Shown: positions 34,150 to 44,011, counted from the first letter of the stretch. The stretch is 64,000 bases of DNA from HLUCCA09 sp038757905 (GCA_038757905.1 JBCDGG010000005.1:9237-73236); one strand, 5' to 3'. Numbers and translations: made by a program. Notes: generated by a model not told the origin, from the letters alone.

Positions 34150-35694
34150 TCAACGGCCGTTCGGCGCGGTGGCCGCGGAGAGGCCTTGCCGAACCCGCCC
34201 GGGGCCCGGCACGGAGGCTTCGATGGCGCGGCGCAGCACGCGCAACGTGCGGGGCAATGCTTCCTCGGCGATATTGGAAAAGCCGATCAGCAGACCGGGG
34301 CGCAAGCGCTCGTTGTGTGTGTAATCCGACAAGGGACGCGGCAGGAGGCCGAGGTCTTTGCCGCGTCGGGCCACCTGGGCATCGTCATAGCCAACGGGAA
34401 GATACCCCATTAAATGTAGGTCGGCGTTCAGAATCTCGGTCTTCAGGAGGCCCGACTTCGCTTCCTTCAGTACGGCGTTCAGCGCGTTCTGCCGCGTCAG
34501 ATAAAGCGTGCGCATCTTGCGGATATGCGCTTCGAACTGCCCCGACGCCATGAACTCGGCCATCGTCAGTTGCGTAGCAAGGCTCGGCGGGCGCGTGACG
34601 GCATCCAGCAGGTTGAGAAAGACGTCTACATAGCGTGTGGGGACAACCAGGTACCCGATGCCAAGGGATGGCAGAACGGTCTTGGAGAAGGTGCCGAAGT
34701 AAAGGACACGCCTGTCCGGATCGAGGCTTTGCAACGAAGGCGCGGGATGTCCGCCTAAGCGGTATTCGCCGTCGCAATCGTCCTCCAGCAGGTAGGCATC
34801 CGCGTCATAGGCCCAGTTCAGAAGCTTGATCCGGCGCCGGATCGACATCGTGTGCCCCAGGGGGGCTTGGCGGGCGGGGGTGACGTAGTCAAACTTCGCG
34901 TCCGCCGCCGCCGCGACTCCGGCCTTCACGATCAGGCCCTGATTGTCGACCGGCACCGGGACGGTCGCGACGCGAAACAGATCGTAGACCCGCGAGATAC
35001 CGGGATGGCCGGGATCCTCCGTCCAGCCGCTGTCGCCGGGATTGGCCAGCGCCAGCATGATCAGCAGGAGCGCCTGCCGCGTGCCGGAGATGATCTGAAC
35101 CTGCTCCGGAGAGCACGAAACCCCGCGGTTGCTTGCCAGACAGCGCGCGACCTCTTCGCGGAGTTCGATGGCCCCGTCCGCCGGGCAGCGGGCGATCCCG
35201 CTAGGCGCCAACTGGTTCAGGATCGGACGCATGATCCGGGACCATGCCTGCGACGGGAACTCGAACACGGCCGGAATGCCTGGATTGAATGGCAGCGTCC
35301 GGCTCGTCCGCTCACGCGGCTTTGGCAGGTTCTCGTCGAACCGGGTGGCGAGCTCTGCCTCCAACTGCCGACCGTCGCTCGGCCGCGCATAATGCAGCTG
35401 GGCGGACGAGGCCAGGTTTTCGGGAAGCATGTCGGCAACGAAGGTGCCGGACTTCTCTGACGAAGTAAGGTAGCCCTCGGATTTCAGCTGGTCGTAGGCG
35501 CGGGCCACCGTAGTGCGGGACGGGCCGAGTTCCGTAGACAGGGTGCGCGTCGAGGGCATGCGAATGCCCGCGTCCAGCGTTCCCTCGGTGATGTGAAAGC
35601 GCAGCGCGCTATAGAGTTGCGTGGCCAATGGCAAATCCGATCCCGTGTCGAGATCCAGCCCTGTTAGCTACGCACCCGACGATTTTTGCGCCAT
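34150..35694 (-). pseudogene. MocR/PdxR-type GntR regulator with an in-frame amber codon at position 9
   Basis: The natural ATG (35692-35694, complement) has GGAGGAG six bases upstream and reads MAQKSSGA, then TAG (35668-35670), then continues in frame LTGLDLDTGSDLPLATQLYSAL into a complete GntR HTH (to ~residue 90) and an aminotransferase-like domain. The PLP lysine motif GTFSKTVLPSLGIGY and DDCDGEY are present, so the rest is intact (494 residues from a TTG at 35634). Either the gene is silenced, it is weakly started from TTG, or the stop is read through. It is divergent from the broken TRAP genes, probably its former targets. Confidence 0.72.
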
Positions 35695-35820
35695 GATCGG
35701 CTCCTCCACGCGATTCTGGGTGTAAAAACATCAGTAATTTGGCCGTTGCTACCATGCCATAATCCGATGCCCTCCTGAGCACCGCAGCGGCGATTGCGCT
35801 GCCGAACCACGGGAGGACCC

Positions 35821-36924
35821 ATGCGACACCTGATCCCAATCATCCGCCGGAGGGCGCTTGGCGCGCTCCTTGCCTGCTTCGGCGTCTTGCCGGCCTTTGC
35901 CGAACCCCTCGTTTCCATGATCGCCGACACCCGCACGCTGGCTGCGTTCCGGGTGAACCCTGAGGCGCTTGCCGGCTGGCTGCCCGAGACGCACCAACCG
36001 GCCCCCTATGCGAGCGGTTCGTTCGAAGGGGCGAAATCACGTCCAACGCCAAGCCCTATACCGAGCCGGGCCTGAAGGGCTACGAGGTGCTGGAGGGTGT
36101 GCGCAAGGGCGCCTACGACGTCGCGCATGCGCTCACCAGCTATTCAAGCTAGGCAAGCCCGGCCCTCGAAGGCATCGACCCCTCGGGCATCATCCAGGAT
36201 TGGGAAACCAATCGGCAGGCTGTCGAGGCCTGCCGCCCGATCATCGAGCGTGAGGCGCGCGAGAAGTACAACGCGCAGATCGTCAACATCTACCCGTTCC
36301 CGCCCCAGCAGCTCTGGTTCAACCTTAGCGACCGGTCGATGACGGACGTCTCGCTGTCTGACCTCGCAGGCAAGAAGATCCGCACGTACAGCCGGACCCA
36401 GGGCGATTTCGTCGAAGGGCTGGGGGCGTCATCGATCACGCTCGCGCTGGCCGAAGTGGTGCCCGCCCTGGAGAAGGGCGTCGCCGACTGCGGCGTGACC
36501 GGGACAATGCCGGCCGACAACGGCCAATGGTGGCTGGTGGTGACGCATAACGTCCACGTTCGCCTCGGCTTTGCTACCACGTTCACGGCGATCAACCTCG
36601 ACACCTGGAGCGGCATGAGCGCCGAGACGCAGGCGCTCATCCTGCCGGAAGCCAAGCCGTTCGAGGATGAGATCTGGGCGTTTGAGCAGACGCTGGATCA
36701 GGCCGGCATGGACTGCAATGCCCAGGGCCCGTGCGACCGCGGCGATCCGGGCAACATGACGTTCTTCGAACCCAACGCCGAGGATCAGGCGCTTCTTGAA
36801 GAGGATTGCGGCCGAAACGGTCGTGCCGCGCTGGGCCGAGCGGTGCGGCAGCGCCTGCGCGCAGGAGTGGAACGAGACGATCGGCAAGATCATCGGCATC
36901 ACCGCGCCCACGAGCGGGTCTTGA
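35821..36924 (+). pseudogene. dctP: TRAP transporter substrate-binding protein (DctP type), decayed
   Basis: A signal-peptide-like start (MRHLIPIIRRRALGALLACF, then AFA) is followed by a frame change near 36030, then GEITSNAKPYTEPGLKGYEVL, an in-frame amber at 36150-36152 (after TSYSS), a long readable stretch (SPALEGIDPSG, YNAQIVNIYPFPPQQLW, KKIRTYSRTQGDF, ADCGVTGTMP), another frame change near 36800 and the C-terminus AERCGSACAQEWNETIGKI ending at 36924. At least three lesions, so it cannot make a working binding protein. Confidence 0.82.
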
Positions 36925-36985
36925 TCGAAAGTCGGTCGCGGCGGGGACCTGCCGCGGCCCATCCGGCGCTTGGGGAGAAAGAGCC

Positions 36986-37255
36986 ATGTTTGTCCGCATC
37001 CAATCGCGGCTGGAGGCCACGGCACGGGGCGCGGCCATCTTCGGCGTGACTATAAAGGTGCTGATGGAAGTGGCGCTGATCAGGACCGCCATCGGGCTCA
37101 ACCTCTAAGTGGTGCACGGAACCCGCACCCGGGGCGGCCGGTTCAACGACGTCAGCTATGGCGCGCTGCCGTTTCTGGCCGCGCTGCTCGCACTGATCGG
37201 GTGCTTGCTGGCCTTCCCCGACATCGCCACCTGGCTGCCAAGCCAAGTCTACTAA
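36986..37255 (+). pseudogene. C-terminal remnant of a TRAP transporter large permease (DctM)
   Basis: Only the last ~85 residues of a DctM-like protein can be read: IFGVTIKVLMEVALIRTAIGLNL, a TAA at 37106-37108 where the family has a Tyr (GLNLYVVHG), then VVHGTRTRGGRFNDVSYGALPFL and the typical ending FPDIATWLPSQVY. The small permease and the bulk of DctM are missing, so a deletion joined the end of the dctP remnant to this stub. Confidence 0.78.
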
Positions 37256-37275
37256 CTCTTTGAAAGCAGAAAGCC

Positions 37276-38136
37276 ATGACCCGACCCTGCCTTGCCCCGC
37301 TGCCCGACGCGACGCCGCCGAAGCAGCCGCTTCCCAGGGGCGCGACGGACTGCCATGCCCATGTGATCGCGCCGCAGGCCGAGCACCCGTTCGTCGCGAA
37401 CCGGTCTTACACGCCGCCGCCGTCGACGCTGGCGGCTTATCGGGCGTTGCACGCCCGGCTCGGGATCGAGCGCGCCGTGATCGTGCAGCCCTCCGTCCAT
37501 GGCACAGACAACCGGGTCACGTTGGGGGCCATCGCGGGCTACGGCCCGGCCTGCCGGGGGATCGCGGTGGTCGAGGCGGATTGCCCGATGGAGGACCTGC
37601 GCGCGATGGATGCGTGCGGCATCCGGGGCGTGCGGATCAACATGCTCTTTGCCGGGGGCATCGGGCTGGAGGATCTGGAGCCGCTGGCGCGCCGGATTGC
37701 CGGCCTCGGCTGGCACCTTCAGCTCCTGATCGACGGCCCCACGCTCGCCGATCAGGAGGCCCGGCTCGCGCCCCTGCCCGTGCACGTCGTGATCGACCAT
37801 ATGGGCCATGTTCAGGTTCGCGAAGGTCTCGACCAGCCTGGGTTTCGCGCGCTGCGCCGTCTTGTGAGCGGGGGCAACTCCTGGGTGAAGCTTTCGGGCA
37901 GCTATCGCATGTCACACAAGCGGCCCGGGTTTGAAGACGTGGTGCCCTTCGCGCAGGCGCTCATCGCAGAGAACCCGCATCGCATGGTCTGGAGAACCGA
38001 CTGGCCGCATCCGGCGATGCAGGACTTCATGCCGGATGACGGGGCGTTGGTGGATGCGCTGGACACCTATGTGCGAACGGAGGCGGAGCGGACCGCGATC
38101 CTCGTCGACAACCCGGCGTCTCTCTACGGGTTCTGA
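37276..38136 (+). CDS. Amidohydrolase family protein (2-pyrone-4,6-dicarboxylate lactonase-like)
   Basis: 286 residues, intact. TIM-barrel amidohydrolase_2 features: DCHAHVI near residue 31, VVIDHMGHVQ, a Lys/Ser segment NSWVKLSGSYR, and the catalytic Asp in VWRTDWPHP. This is the LigI/PDC-hydrolase branch, which hydrolyses lactones or dicarboxylic ring compounds. It begins 20 bases after the DctM remnant and was probably the catabolic partner of the lost TRAP transporter. Bases 38137-38413 hold no gene. Confidence 0.85.
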   Translation: MTRPCLAPLPDATPPKQPLPRGATDCHAHVIAPQAEHPFVANRSYTPPPSTLAAYRALHARLGIERAVIVQPSVHGTDNRVTLGAIAGYGPACRGIAVVEADCPMEDLRAMDACGIRGVRINMLFAGGIGLEDLEPLARRIAGLGWHLQLLIDGPTLADQEARLAPLPVHVVIDHMGHVQVREGLDQPGFRALRRLVSGGNSWVKLSGSYRMSHKRPGFEDVVPFAQALIAENPHRMVWRTDWPHPAMQDFMPDDGALVDALDTYVRTEAERTAILVDNPASLYGF

Positions 38137-38413
38137 CCGCACGGGTTCGATGATCTCGTGCCGCCCGGCTGTGCTTGGCGGAATGCTTCCTCCGGTTCAG
38201 ATGCCAGGGCAGGGGGCGCTTGCAGAGCCCTGCACTGGATCGTCGGTGGGCAACGGAACGCACGGATCGGGCCGCAGCGCCATCCTCGCCAGTCCCGGCG
38301 CTCGGTGGCCCGGCAAGCGTCCAAGGCCCGTCGCCGCGCACTATCCCAAGTTGGTCTGCGGGGCCGCATCCCCTGGTCGACCCGGCGGTGCGAAGCTGCC
38401 CGGCGGGCCCGCG

Positions 38414-40351
38414 TCAGGCGCGCACGCCGGCTTGCACGACACCGAGAACGGAGAGCACCTTGGCCTCAATATCCTCGGCATTCAGCTTTGCGACGGCATA
38501 CATGTCCCGCGGGCTGGCCTGGTCTATGAAAATGTCCGGCAGCACCATGGAGCGATACTTCAGGCCTGTGTCGAAGACGCCCTCCTCGGCCAGCAAGTGC
38601 GCCACGTGCGAGCCGAACCCGCCAATGGCGCCTTCCTCGACCGTGATCAGAACCTCATGCGCCGCGGCAAGTTGCAGGATAAGGTCGCGGTCCAGCGGCT
38701 TGGCGAAGCGGGCGTCGGCAATGGTGGGGGTGATCCCCTTTTGAGAGAGGGAATCGCTCGCCTCCTGCACCTCCTTCAGACGCGCGCCGAAGTTCAACAG
38801 CGCGACGCCCGCGCCCTCGCGGATCATGCGCCCTTTGCCGATCTCCAAGATCTCGCCCCGGTCCGGCATCTCGACGCCGACGCCCTCACCCCGCGGAAAG
38901 CGGAAGGAAATCGGGCTGTCGTCATGGGCCACGGCCGTGGCGACCATGTGCTTCAACTCCGCTTCGTCCGCTGCCGCCATCACGACAAAGCCAGGCAGGT
39001 TGGCAAGATAGGCGGTGTCGAAAGCACCCGCATGCGTCGCCCCATCGGCGCCGACAAGCCCCGCTCGGTCAATGGCGAAGCGCACCGGAAGCCGTTGAAT
39101 GGCCACGTCATGCACCACCTGATCGTAGCCACGCTGCAGGAAAGTGGAGTAGATCGCGCAGAACGGCTTCAGCCCGCCCGCGGCTTGCCCGGCAGAAAAG
39201 GTCACCGCGTGCTGCTCCGCGATGCCCACATCGAAGCAGCGCGAGGCGAAGCGCTCGGCGAAGAGCTTCAGCCCGGTTCCATCGGGCATGGCCGCGGTCA
39301 CGGCGGTGATGCGTTCGTCGCGCCCGGCTTCGTCGATCAGGGCTTCGGCAAAGACCTTGGTGTAGGACGGGGCGTTCGACGGCGACTTCTTCTGTTCGCC
39401 CGTCACCAGATCGAACTTGGAGACGCCGTGGCCCTTGTCCCGCGCCTCCTCGGCCGGGCCGTAACCCTTGCCCTTCTTGGTGATCGCGTGGATCAGGACC
39501 GGCCCGTCGGCCCGCGCCTTGACCGTCCGCAGAACGGCAAGAAGCTGTTCCATGTCGTGCCCGTCGATGGGCCCGACATAGGAAAAGCCCAGCTCTTCGA
39601 ACAGCGTGCCCCCGACAACGGTGTGCTTCAGCAGGTCCTTTGCCCGCTTGGCGCCCTCGCGGAACGGCTCCGGCAGCAGGCTGACCGCGCCCTTCGCCGC
39701 CGCCTTGAACTCCTGAAACGGGGCTCCGGCATAGAGGCGGGACAGGTAGGAGGACATCGCACCTACCGGCGGGGCAATGGACATTTCGTTGTCGTTGAGA
39801 ACGACGATGAGCCGACGCCGCTCGTGCCCGGCATTGTTCATCGCCTCATAGGCCATGCCGGCGCTCAGCGCGCCGTCTCCGATGACGGCGATGGCGTCGC
39901 CCAGCGGGGGTTCGCCCTTCGTTTCGGGCCGGGCGCCCAGATCCCGCGCCGTCGCAAACCCCAGCGCCGCCGAGATAGAGGTGGAGGAATGCGCCGCACC
40001 GAACGGATCGTAGGGGCTTTCGGACCGTTTGGTGAAGCCGCTCAACCCGTCCTTCTGGCGCAGGGTGCGGATGCGGTCGCGGCGCCCGGTCAGGATCTTG
40101 TGCGGGTAGCATTGATGCGACACGTCCCAGATCAGCCTGTCGCGCGGGGTGTCGAACACCGCATGCAGCGCCACGGTGAGTTCGATCACGCCGAGCCCGG
40201 CGCCCAGATGCCCGCCCGTCTGACTGACGGCCGCGATTGTCTCGGCCCGCAGCTCGCTTGCCAGGCGCTCGAGATCGCGATCGGAGAACTGTTTCAGGTC
40301 TGAGGGGCTATGGACCGTATCGAGGAGCGGCGTGCTCAGTCTGCTCGTCAT
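38414..40351 (-). CDS. dxs: 1-deoxy-D-xylulose-5-phosphate synthase
   Basis: 645 residues, full length. Joins pyruvate and glyceraldehyde 3-phosphate, the first step of the MEP isoprenoid pathway. The thiamine-diphosphate motif GDGALSAGMAYEAMNNAG, the transketolase-type AEQHAVTFSAG and C-terminal TVEEGAIGGFG are clear. Last gene of the HDAC-xseB-ispA-dxs operon. Confidence 0.96.
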   Translation of the reverse strand: MTSRLSTPLLDTVHSPSDLKQFSDRDLERLASELRAETIAAVSQTGGHLGAGLGVIELTVALHAVFDTPRDRLIWDVSHQCYPHKILTGRRDRIRTLRQKDGLSGFTKRSESPYDPFGAAHSSTSISAALGFATARDLGARPETKGEPPLGDAIAVIGDGALSAGMAYEAMNNAGHERRRLIVVLNDNEMSIAPPVGAMSSYLSRLYAGAPFQEFKAAAKGAVSLLPEPFREGAKRAKDLLKHTVVGGTLFEELGFSYVGPIDGHDMEQLLAVLRTVKARADGPVLIHAITKKGKGYGPAEEARDKGHGVSKFDLVTGEQKKSPSNAPSYTKVFAEALIDEAGRDERITAVTAAMPDGTGLKLFAERFASRCFDVGIAEQHAVTFSAGQAAGGLKPFCAIYSTFLQRGYDQVVHDVAIQRLPVRFAIDRAGLVGADGATHAGAFDTAYLANLPGFVVMAAADEAELKHMVATAVAHDDSPISFRFPRGEGVGVEMPDRGEILEIGKGRMIREGAGVALLNFGARLKEVQEASDSLSQKGITPTIADARFAKPLDRDLILQLAAAHEVLITVEEGAIGGFGSHVAHLLAEEGVFDTGLKYRSMVLPDIFIDQASPRDMYAVAKLNAEDIEAKVLSVLGVVQAGVRA

Positions 40352-40390
40352 GTCGTCGTCTTTCCTGGGCCGCTGGCGGTCTGGCGGGCG

Positions 40391-41287
40391 TCACTTTTTG
40401 CGCGCGATAACGAAGCGGGCTGCCGCCCGCAAGAGATCGGCGCGCGCGCCATAGACGTCGAGCGCGGCACAGGCATCCTGCACCAAACCCGCGGCCCGCA
40501 CCTTTGCGGCGTCGAGCCCGAGCAGGGACACAAAGGTCGCCTTGCCGGCCGCGTCGTCCTTGCGGAGGCGCTTGCCCGCCGCTGTCGCGTCGCCTTCGAT
40601 ATCAAGAATGTCATCCGCGATCTGAAAGGCGAGCCCCAGAGCCTCGGCATAGTGCCGCAGGGGGGCGGTATCTTCGCCCGCGATGACGGCGCCCGCTTCC
40701 CCGGACCAGCGGATTAGCGCGCCGGTCTTGGCCGCCTGAAGCTGCTCCACATCGCCGAGGCTTAACGGGGCCGTGGCCGTTTCGGCCGCAATATCAAGTG
40801 CCTGGCCCAGTACCATCCCGCGCGCTCCGGCGGCCTCGGCCATGGAGGAGACGAGCCGGACACGCCTGTCGGGCGACGGCGCGGCCGCCTCCCGGGCCAA
40901 TAGCTCGAAGGCGAGGCAATGCAGCGCATCGCCGACCAGAACGGCGGTGGCCTCGTCCCATTTGACATGCACGGTCGGCCGGCCGCGTCTGAGATCGTCG
41001 TCGTCCATGGCGGGCAGGTCGTCATGGACGAGCGAGTAGGTGTGCACCGCCTCGACCGCCGCCGCCGCATAGCGCGAGGTTTCCGGCGCGATGTCAAAGA
41101 GCGCGGCACCCTCCATGACGAGGAAGCCGCGCAGGCCCTTGCCGCCGTCGAGCGCATATCCCATCGCCTCGACCACGGGCACCCGCGGGAACCGCGCCAG
41201 TTCGGCCGCAAGCAGCGCATGCACCTCGGTGGACGCCGCCGTCAGCCGCGCCTCGAACGGCGCCTCTGCCACACTTGCCTCAGCCAT
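40391..41287 (-). CDS. ispA: Polyprenyl (farnesyl/geranylgeranyl) diphosphate synthase
   Basis: 298 residues from the ATG at 41285-41287, which overlaps the xseB stop. First Asp-rich motif HDDLPAMDDDDLRRG, second DDILDIEGD, and GKGLRGFLVMEGA. Condenses IPP with allylic diphosphates; product length cannot be fixed by eye, though the xseB-ispA-dxs arrangement favours farnesyl diphosphate synthase. Confidence 0.93.
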   Translation of the reverse strand: MAEASVAEAPFEARLTAASTEVHALLAAELARFPRVPVVEAMGYALDGGKGLRGFLVMEGAALFDIAPETSRYAAAAVEAVHTYSLVHDDLPAMDDDDLRRGRPTVHVKWDEATAVLVGDALHCLAFELLAREAAAPSPDRRVRLVSSMAEAAGARGMVLGQALDIAAETATAPLSLGDVEQLQAAKTGALIRWSGEAGAVIAGEDTAPLRHYAEALGLAFQIADDILDIEGDATAAGKRLRKDDAAGKATFVSLLGLDAAKVRAAGLVQDACAALDVYGARADLLRAAARFVIARKK

Positions 41288-41519
41288 CGAGCGGTGCGGT
41301 GCCCGTCGCGGCGCCGCTGGCATCGGTGGTGATCTGCTCCACCTGCATTTCCGCCTTGCGCAGCGCGTCCTCGCACCGTTTCGCCAGGGCATTGCCGCGC
41401 TGGTAGAGGTCGATGGACTGCTCCAGCGGTACGTCTCCGCCTTCCAGCCGTCCGACCACCTGCTCCAATTCTGCCAGAGCGGCCTCGAAGCTCATTTCCT
41501 CCACCGGCGTCTCTGTCAT
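41280..41519 (-). CDS. xseB: Exodeoxyribonuclease VII small subunit
   Basis: 79 residues, the usual size. SFEAALAELEQVVGRLEGGDVPLEQSIDLYQRG is the typical XseB coiled-coil core. Regulatory/stabilising subunit of ExoVII. Overlaps the HDAC-like gene upstream (ATGA) and ispA downstream. Confidence 0.95.
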   Translation of the reverse strand: MTETPVEEMSFEAALAELEQVVGRLEGGDVPLEQSIDLYQRGNALAKRCEDALRKAEMQVEQITTDASGAATGTAPLDG

Positions 41520-42451
41520 CCCCGCTCCCCCCGTTTCATCAAGACCTCGACATGCGCCGCCACACTGGCCGCCAACGCTGCCAGATCGTATCCGCCCTCC
41601 AGCGCAGACACCACACGGCCGCCTGCCGCGGTATCTGCGACATCGCAGATCCGTTCCGTCACCCAGGCGAAATCCTGCTCCAAAAGGGCCATTTGAGCCA
41701 GGGGATCGTCGGCATGGGCGTCGAAGCCGGCGGAGATCAGGATGAGTTCCGGCGCGAACTCTTCCAGCGCCGGAAGGACCTGCCCCTCATAGGCGCGGCG
41801 GAAGCCGGTGCTCCCCGTCCCGGGCGGCAGCGGGACATTGATGACGTTGCCATAGGCACCGGTCTCGTGAATGTCCCCGGTGCCCGGCCACAGCGGCATC
41901 TGATGGGACGAGACGAAGAGCGTGCGCCCCTCGTTCCACAGCAGATCCTGCGTGCCGTTTCCGTGATGCACGTCGAAATCGACGACTGCGACGCGCGACA
42001 GGCCGTGCAGATCGAGCGCACGTTTCGCCGCGATCGCGACCGAGCCGAACAGACAGAAGCCCATGGGCGTTTCGCGCTCGGCGTGGTGACCGGGTGGCCT
42101 GATCGCACAAAACGCATTGGCCACGTCACCGGCCATGACGGCATCCACCGCCGCGCCGAGGGCGCCGACCGCGCGAAGCGCCGCGTTCCACGACCCCGCC
42201 ATCACATGGGTGTCGGCATCGAGCGCGCGGCTTCCGAAGGAGGGGATCGACGCTTCGATCTCCGCCACGTAGCTATCCGGGTGGCAGCGCAGCAGCTCGC
42301 CCCGGTCGGCCAGGGGCGCATCCCGGCGGACGAGATCGTCGAACCGCGCCAGCCCCTCCGCCACCGCCTCCAGCCGGGCGACACGCTCCGGATGGCCGTC
42401 CGGTGTGATGTGTCCCAGGCAATCGCTATGGCTGAAGAGCGCGGTCGCCAT
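41516..42451 (-). CDS. Histone deacetylase-family (acetylpolyamine/acetoin-type) hydrolase
   Basis: 311 residues. Zinc-hydrolase motifs: RPPGHHAE (tandem His), VDFDVHHGNGTQ (zinc Asp/His) and SAGFDAHADDPL (second zinc Asp). Bacterial members remove acetyl groups from small amines or proteins. Overlaps xseB by ATGA; this arrangement is common upstream of xseB in Rhodobacterales. Confidence 0.92.
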   Translation of the reverse strand: MATALFSHSDCLGHITPDGHPERVARLEAVAEGLARFDDLVRRDAPLADRGELLRCHPDSYVAEIEASIPSFGSRALDADTHVMAGSWNAALRAVGALGAAVDAVMAGDVANAFCAIRPPGHHAERETPMGFCLFGSVAIAAKRALDLHGLSRVAVVDFDVHHGNGTQDLLWNEGRTLFVSSHQMPLWPGTGDIHETGAYGNVINVPLPPGTGSTGFRRAYEGQVLPALEEFAPELILISAGFDAHADDPLAQMALLEQDFAWVTERICDVADTAAGGRVVSALEGGYDLAALAASVAAHVEVLMKRGERG

Positions 42452-42532
42452 TCTTCGCCTTCCTCTCGTTATCGTGCTGCGTCAGGTCTCTGGAGCGCGC
42501 GGATTGCGTCGCGGCGGCGCCCGTGGGCGGCC

Positions 42533-43303
42533 TCAATCCGGCGCGAGCATATAGCCGGCGCCGCGGACGGTCTGCAGGTAGCGCGGCTGCCGCGGATCCT
42601 CTTCGATCTTGCGCCGAAGCCGCGTGATCTGCACGTCCACCGCCCGTTCCTGGGCGCCTTCGCCATCCCTGCCGCCGTCCCGTCCCAGATCCGAGACCAG
42701 CTGCGCACGGCTCAGCGCCTCACCCGGCCGCGCGGAGAAGATCCGCATCAGGGCGGCCTCCGTCGCAGTGAGGCGCACGGGATCGTCGCCGCGCCACATC
42801 TCGCCTTTCTCGATATCGTAGCGGACCGGCCCCAGATGAAGCACCTTGGGGCCCGCCGGCCCGACCGGTTCGGACGGCACACGCCGCAGGATCGCGTTGA
42901 TTCGAAGCAGAAGCTCCTTCGGTTCGAACGGCTTGGGCAGATAATCGTCCGCGCCCGCTTCGAGCCCGGCGATCCGGTCGCCTGTCTCGCCCTTGGCGGT
43001 CAACAGCAGGATCGGGGTTGCGATCTGGGCGCGGAGCGCCGTGGTCAGGGTCAGCCCATCCTCGCCGGGCATCATCACGTCGAGCACGATCAGATCGAAC
43101 TCCAGTCCCGACAGAAGCCGCCGCGCCTGTGCCGCATCGCGGGCGGCCGACACCAGAAACCCGTGGCGCATCAGAAACTTCTGCAAGAGCCCGCGGATGC
43201 GCGCGTCGTCGTCGACGATCAGCAGATGCGCATCCGCCGGTTCGACATCCAACTCCGGCCGCAGCGTTCGCGCCGGTTCAGTGCTCAGGTCAAGATCGTT
43301 CAT
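42533..43303 (-). CDS. petR: OmpR-family response regulator (PetR-like)
   Basis: 256 residues: receiver domain with acidic pair DDDAR near residue 31, phosphoacceptor Asp in VLDVMMPGEDG and Lys in LPKPFEP, then a winged-helix trans_reg_C domain ending VRGAGYMLAPD. Starts within the stop of the MarR gene (ATGA). The pair matches petP-petR of Rhodobacter. No sensor kinase is encoded next to it. Confidence 0.88.
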   Translation of the reverse strand: MNDLDLSTEPARTLRPELDVEPADAHLLIVDDDARIRGLLQKFLMRHGFLVSAARDAAQARRLLSGLEFDLIVLDVMMPGEDGLTLTTALRAQIATPILLLTAKGETGDRIAGLEAGADDYLPKPFEPKELLLRINAILRRVPSEPVGPAGPKVLHLGPVRYDIEKGEMWRGDDPVRLTATEAALMRIFSARPGEALSRAQLVSDLGRDGGRDGEGAQERAVDVQITRLRRKIEEDPRQPRYLQTVRGAGYMLAPD

Positions 43304-43812
43304 CGTCCAGTCTCCGCCAGCCGATGGTATCTGCGGCGCATATCGGGGTCCATCATCTCTTCCAGAACGGAGCGAAAGCCTGCCACAGCCTCCGGGCCCA
43401 CATTTCGAAACGCCAGGCGCATGCGTTCAGTCTGCGCGATGGAAAGCTCGCCTTCGAGCCTTGCGCCGTCCTCCGTCAGGTGCAAATGGCGCTCGCGCTT
43501 ATCTTGGGCACCCACACGGCTGTCCACGAGGCCGTCTTCGATCAGGCGCCGCAAAACGCGATTGAGGGACTGCTTGGTGACGCCGAGCGTGGCCAGCAGG
43601 TTGTTCACGGTCGTCCCGGGCGACCTTCGGATGAAATGCAACGCGCGGTGATGCGCGCGCCCATAGCCTTGAGCCTCAAGAATCCGGTCGGGATCTGCCG
43701 TGAACCCGCGATAGGCAAAAAACATCGCCTCAATCGATTTCCGAAGCTGCTCATCCGTCAAGAATAGGAGCGTATCGCCCCGCTGCGGTATGCCACCAGG
43801 CCCGTCCGCCAT
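43300..43812 (-). CDS. petP: MarR-family regulator (PetP-like)
   Basis: 170 residues with a MarR winged helix: TTVNNLLATLGVTKQSLNRVLRRLIEDGLVDSRVGAQDKRERHLHLTEDG is divided into recognition helix and wing. Coupled to petR by ATGA overlap, as in Rhodobacter petPR. Divergent from the branched-chain aminotransferase gene. Confidence 0.88.
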   Translation of the reverse strand: MADGPGGIPQRGDTLLFLTDEQLRKSIEAMFFAYRGFTADPDRILEAQGYGRAHHRALHFIRRSPGTTVNNLLATLGVTKQSLNRVLRRLIEDGLVDSRVGAQDKRERHLHLTEDGARLEGELSIAQTERMRLAFRNVGPEAVAGFRSVLEEMMDPDMRRRYHRLAETGR

Positions 43813-43875
43813 CGTTCTTCCCCTTGTCCGCGGCGTAGGCCGCGCGTTGCGCTTCGACAGATTACGTCAGCCTTG

Positions 43876-43904
43876 TTGACATTGCTAGGGGTCGCTGCTA
43901 ATTC
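43876..43904 (+). promoter_or_regulatory. Possible promoter for the branched-chain aminotransferase gene
   Basis: TTGACA at 43876-43881, a 17-base spacer and TAATTC at 43899-43904. The -35 is perfect, the -10 poor. It lies about 110 bases before the ATG in the divergent gap with petP. Confidence 0.3.
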
Positions 43905-44011
43905 CGGTCAGTTTTTGCGCAATAATGTGGCCGTATCGGACATATTTTACGCAACATTTGAAAAGTGGCGAGAGCGGCGTGCTCGACGACGCCAGGAAAA
44001 GGAGAAACGCC

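Noticed and set aside
37931..40303. 790-residue plus-strand frame overlapping the lactonase-like gene and dxs
   Set aside because: Begins inside an intact gene in another frame and is antisense to dxs; no similarity.
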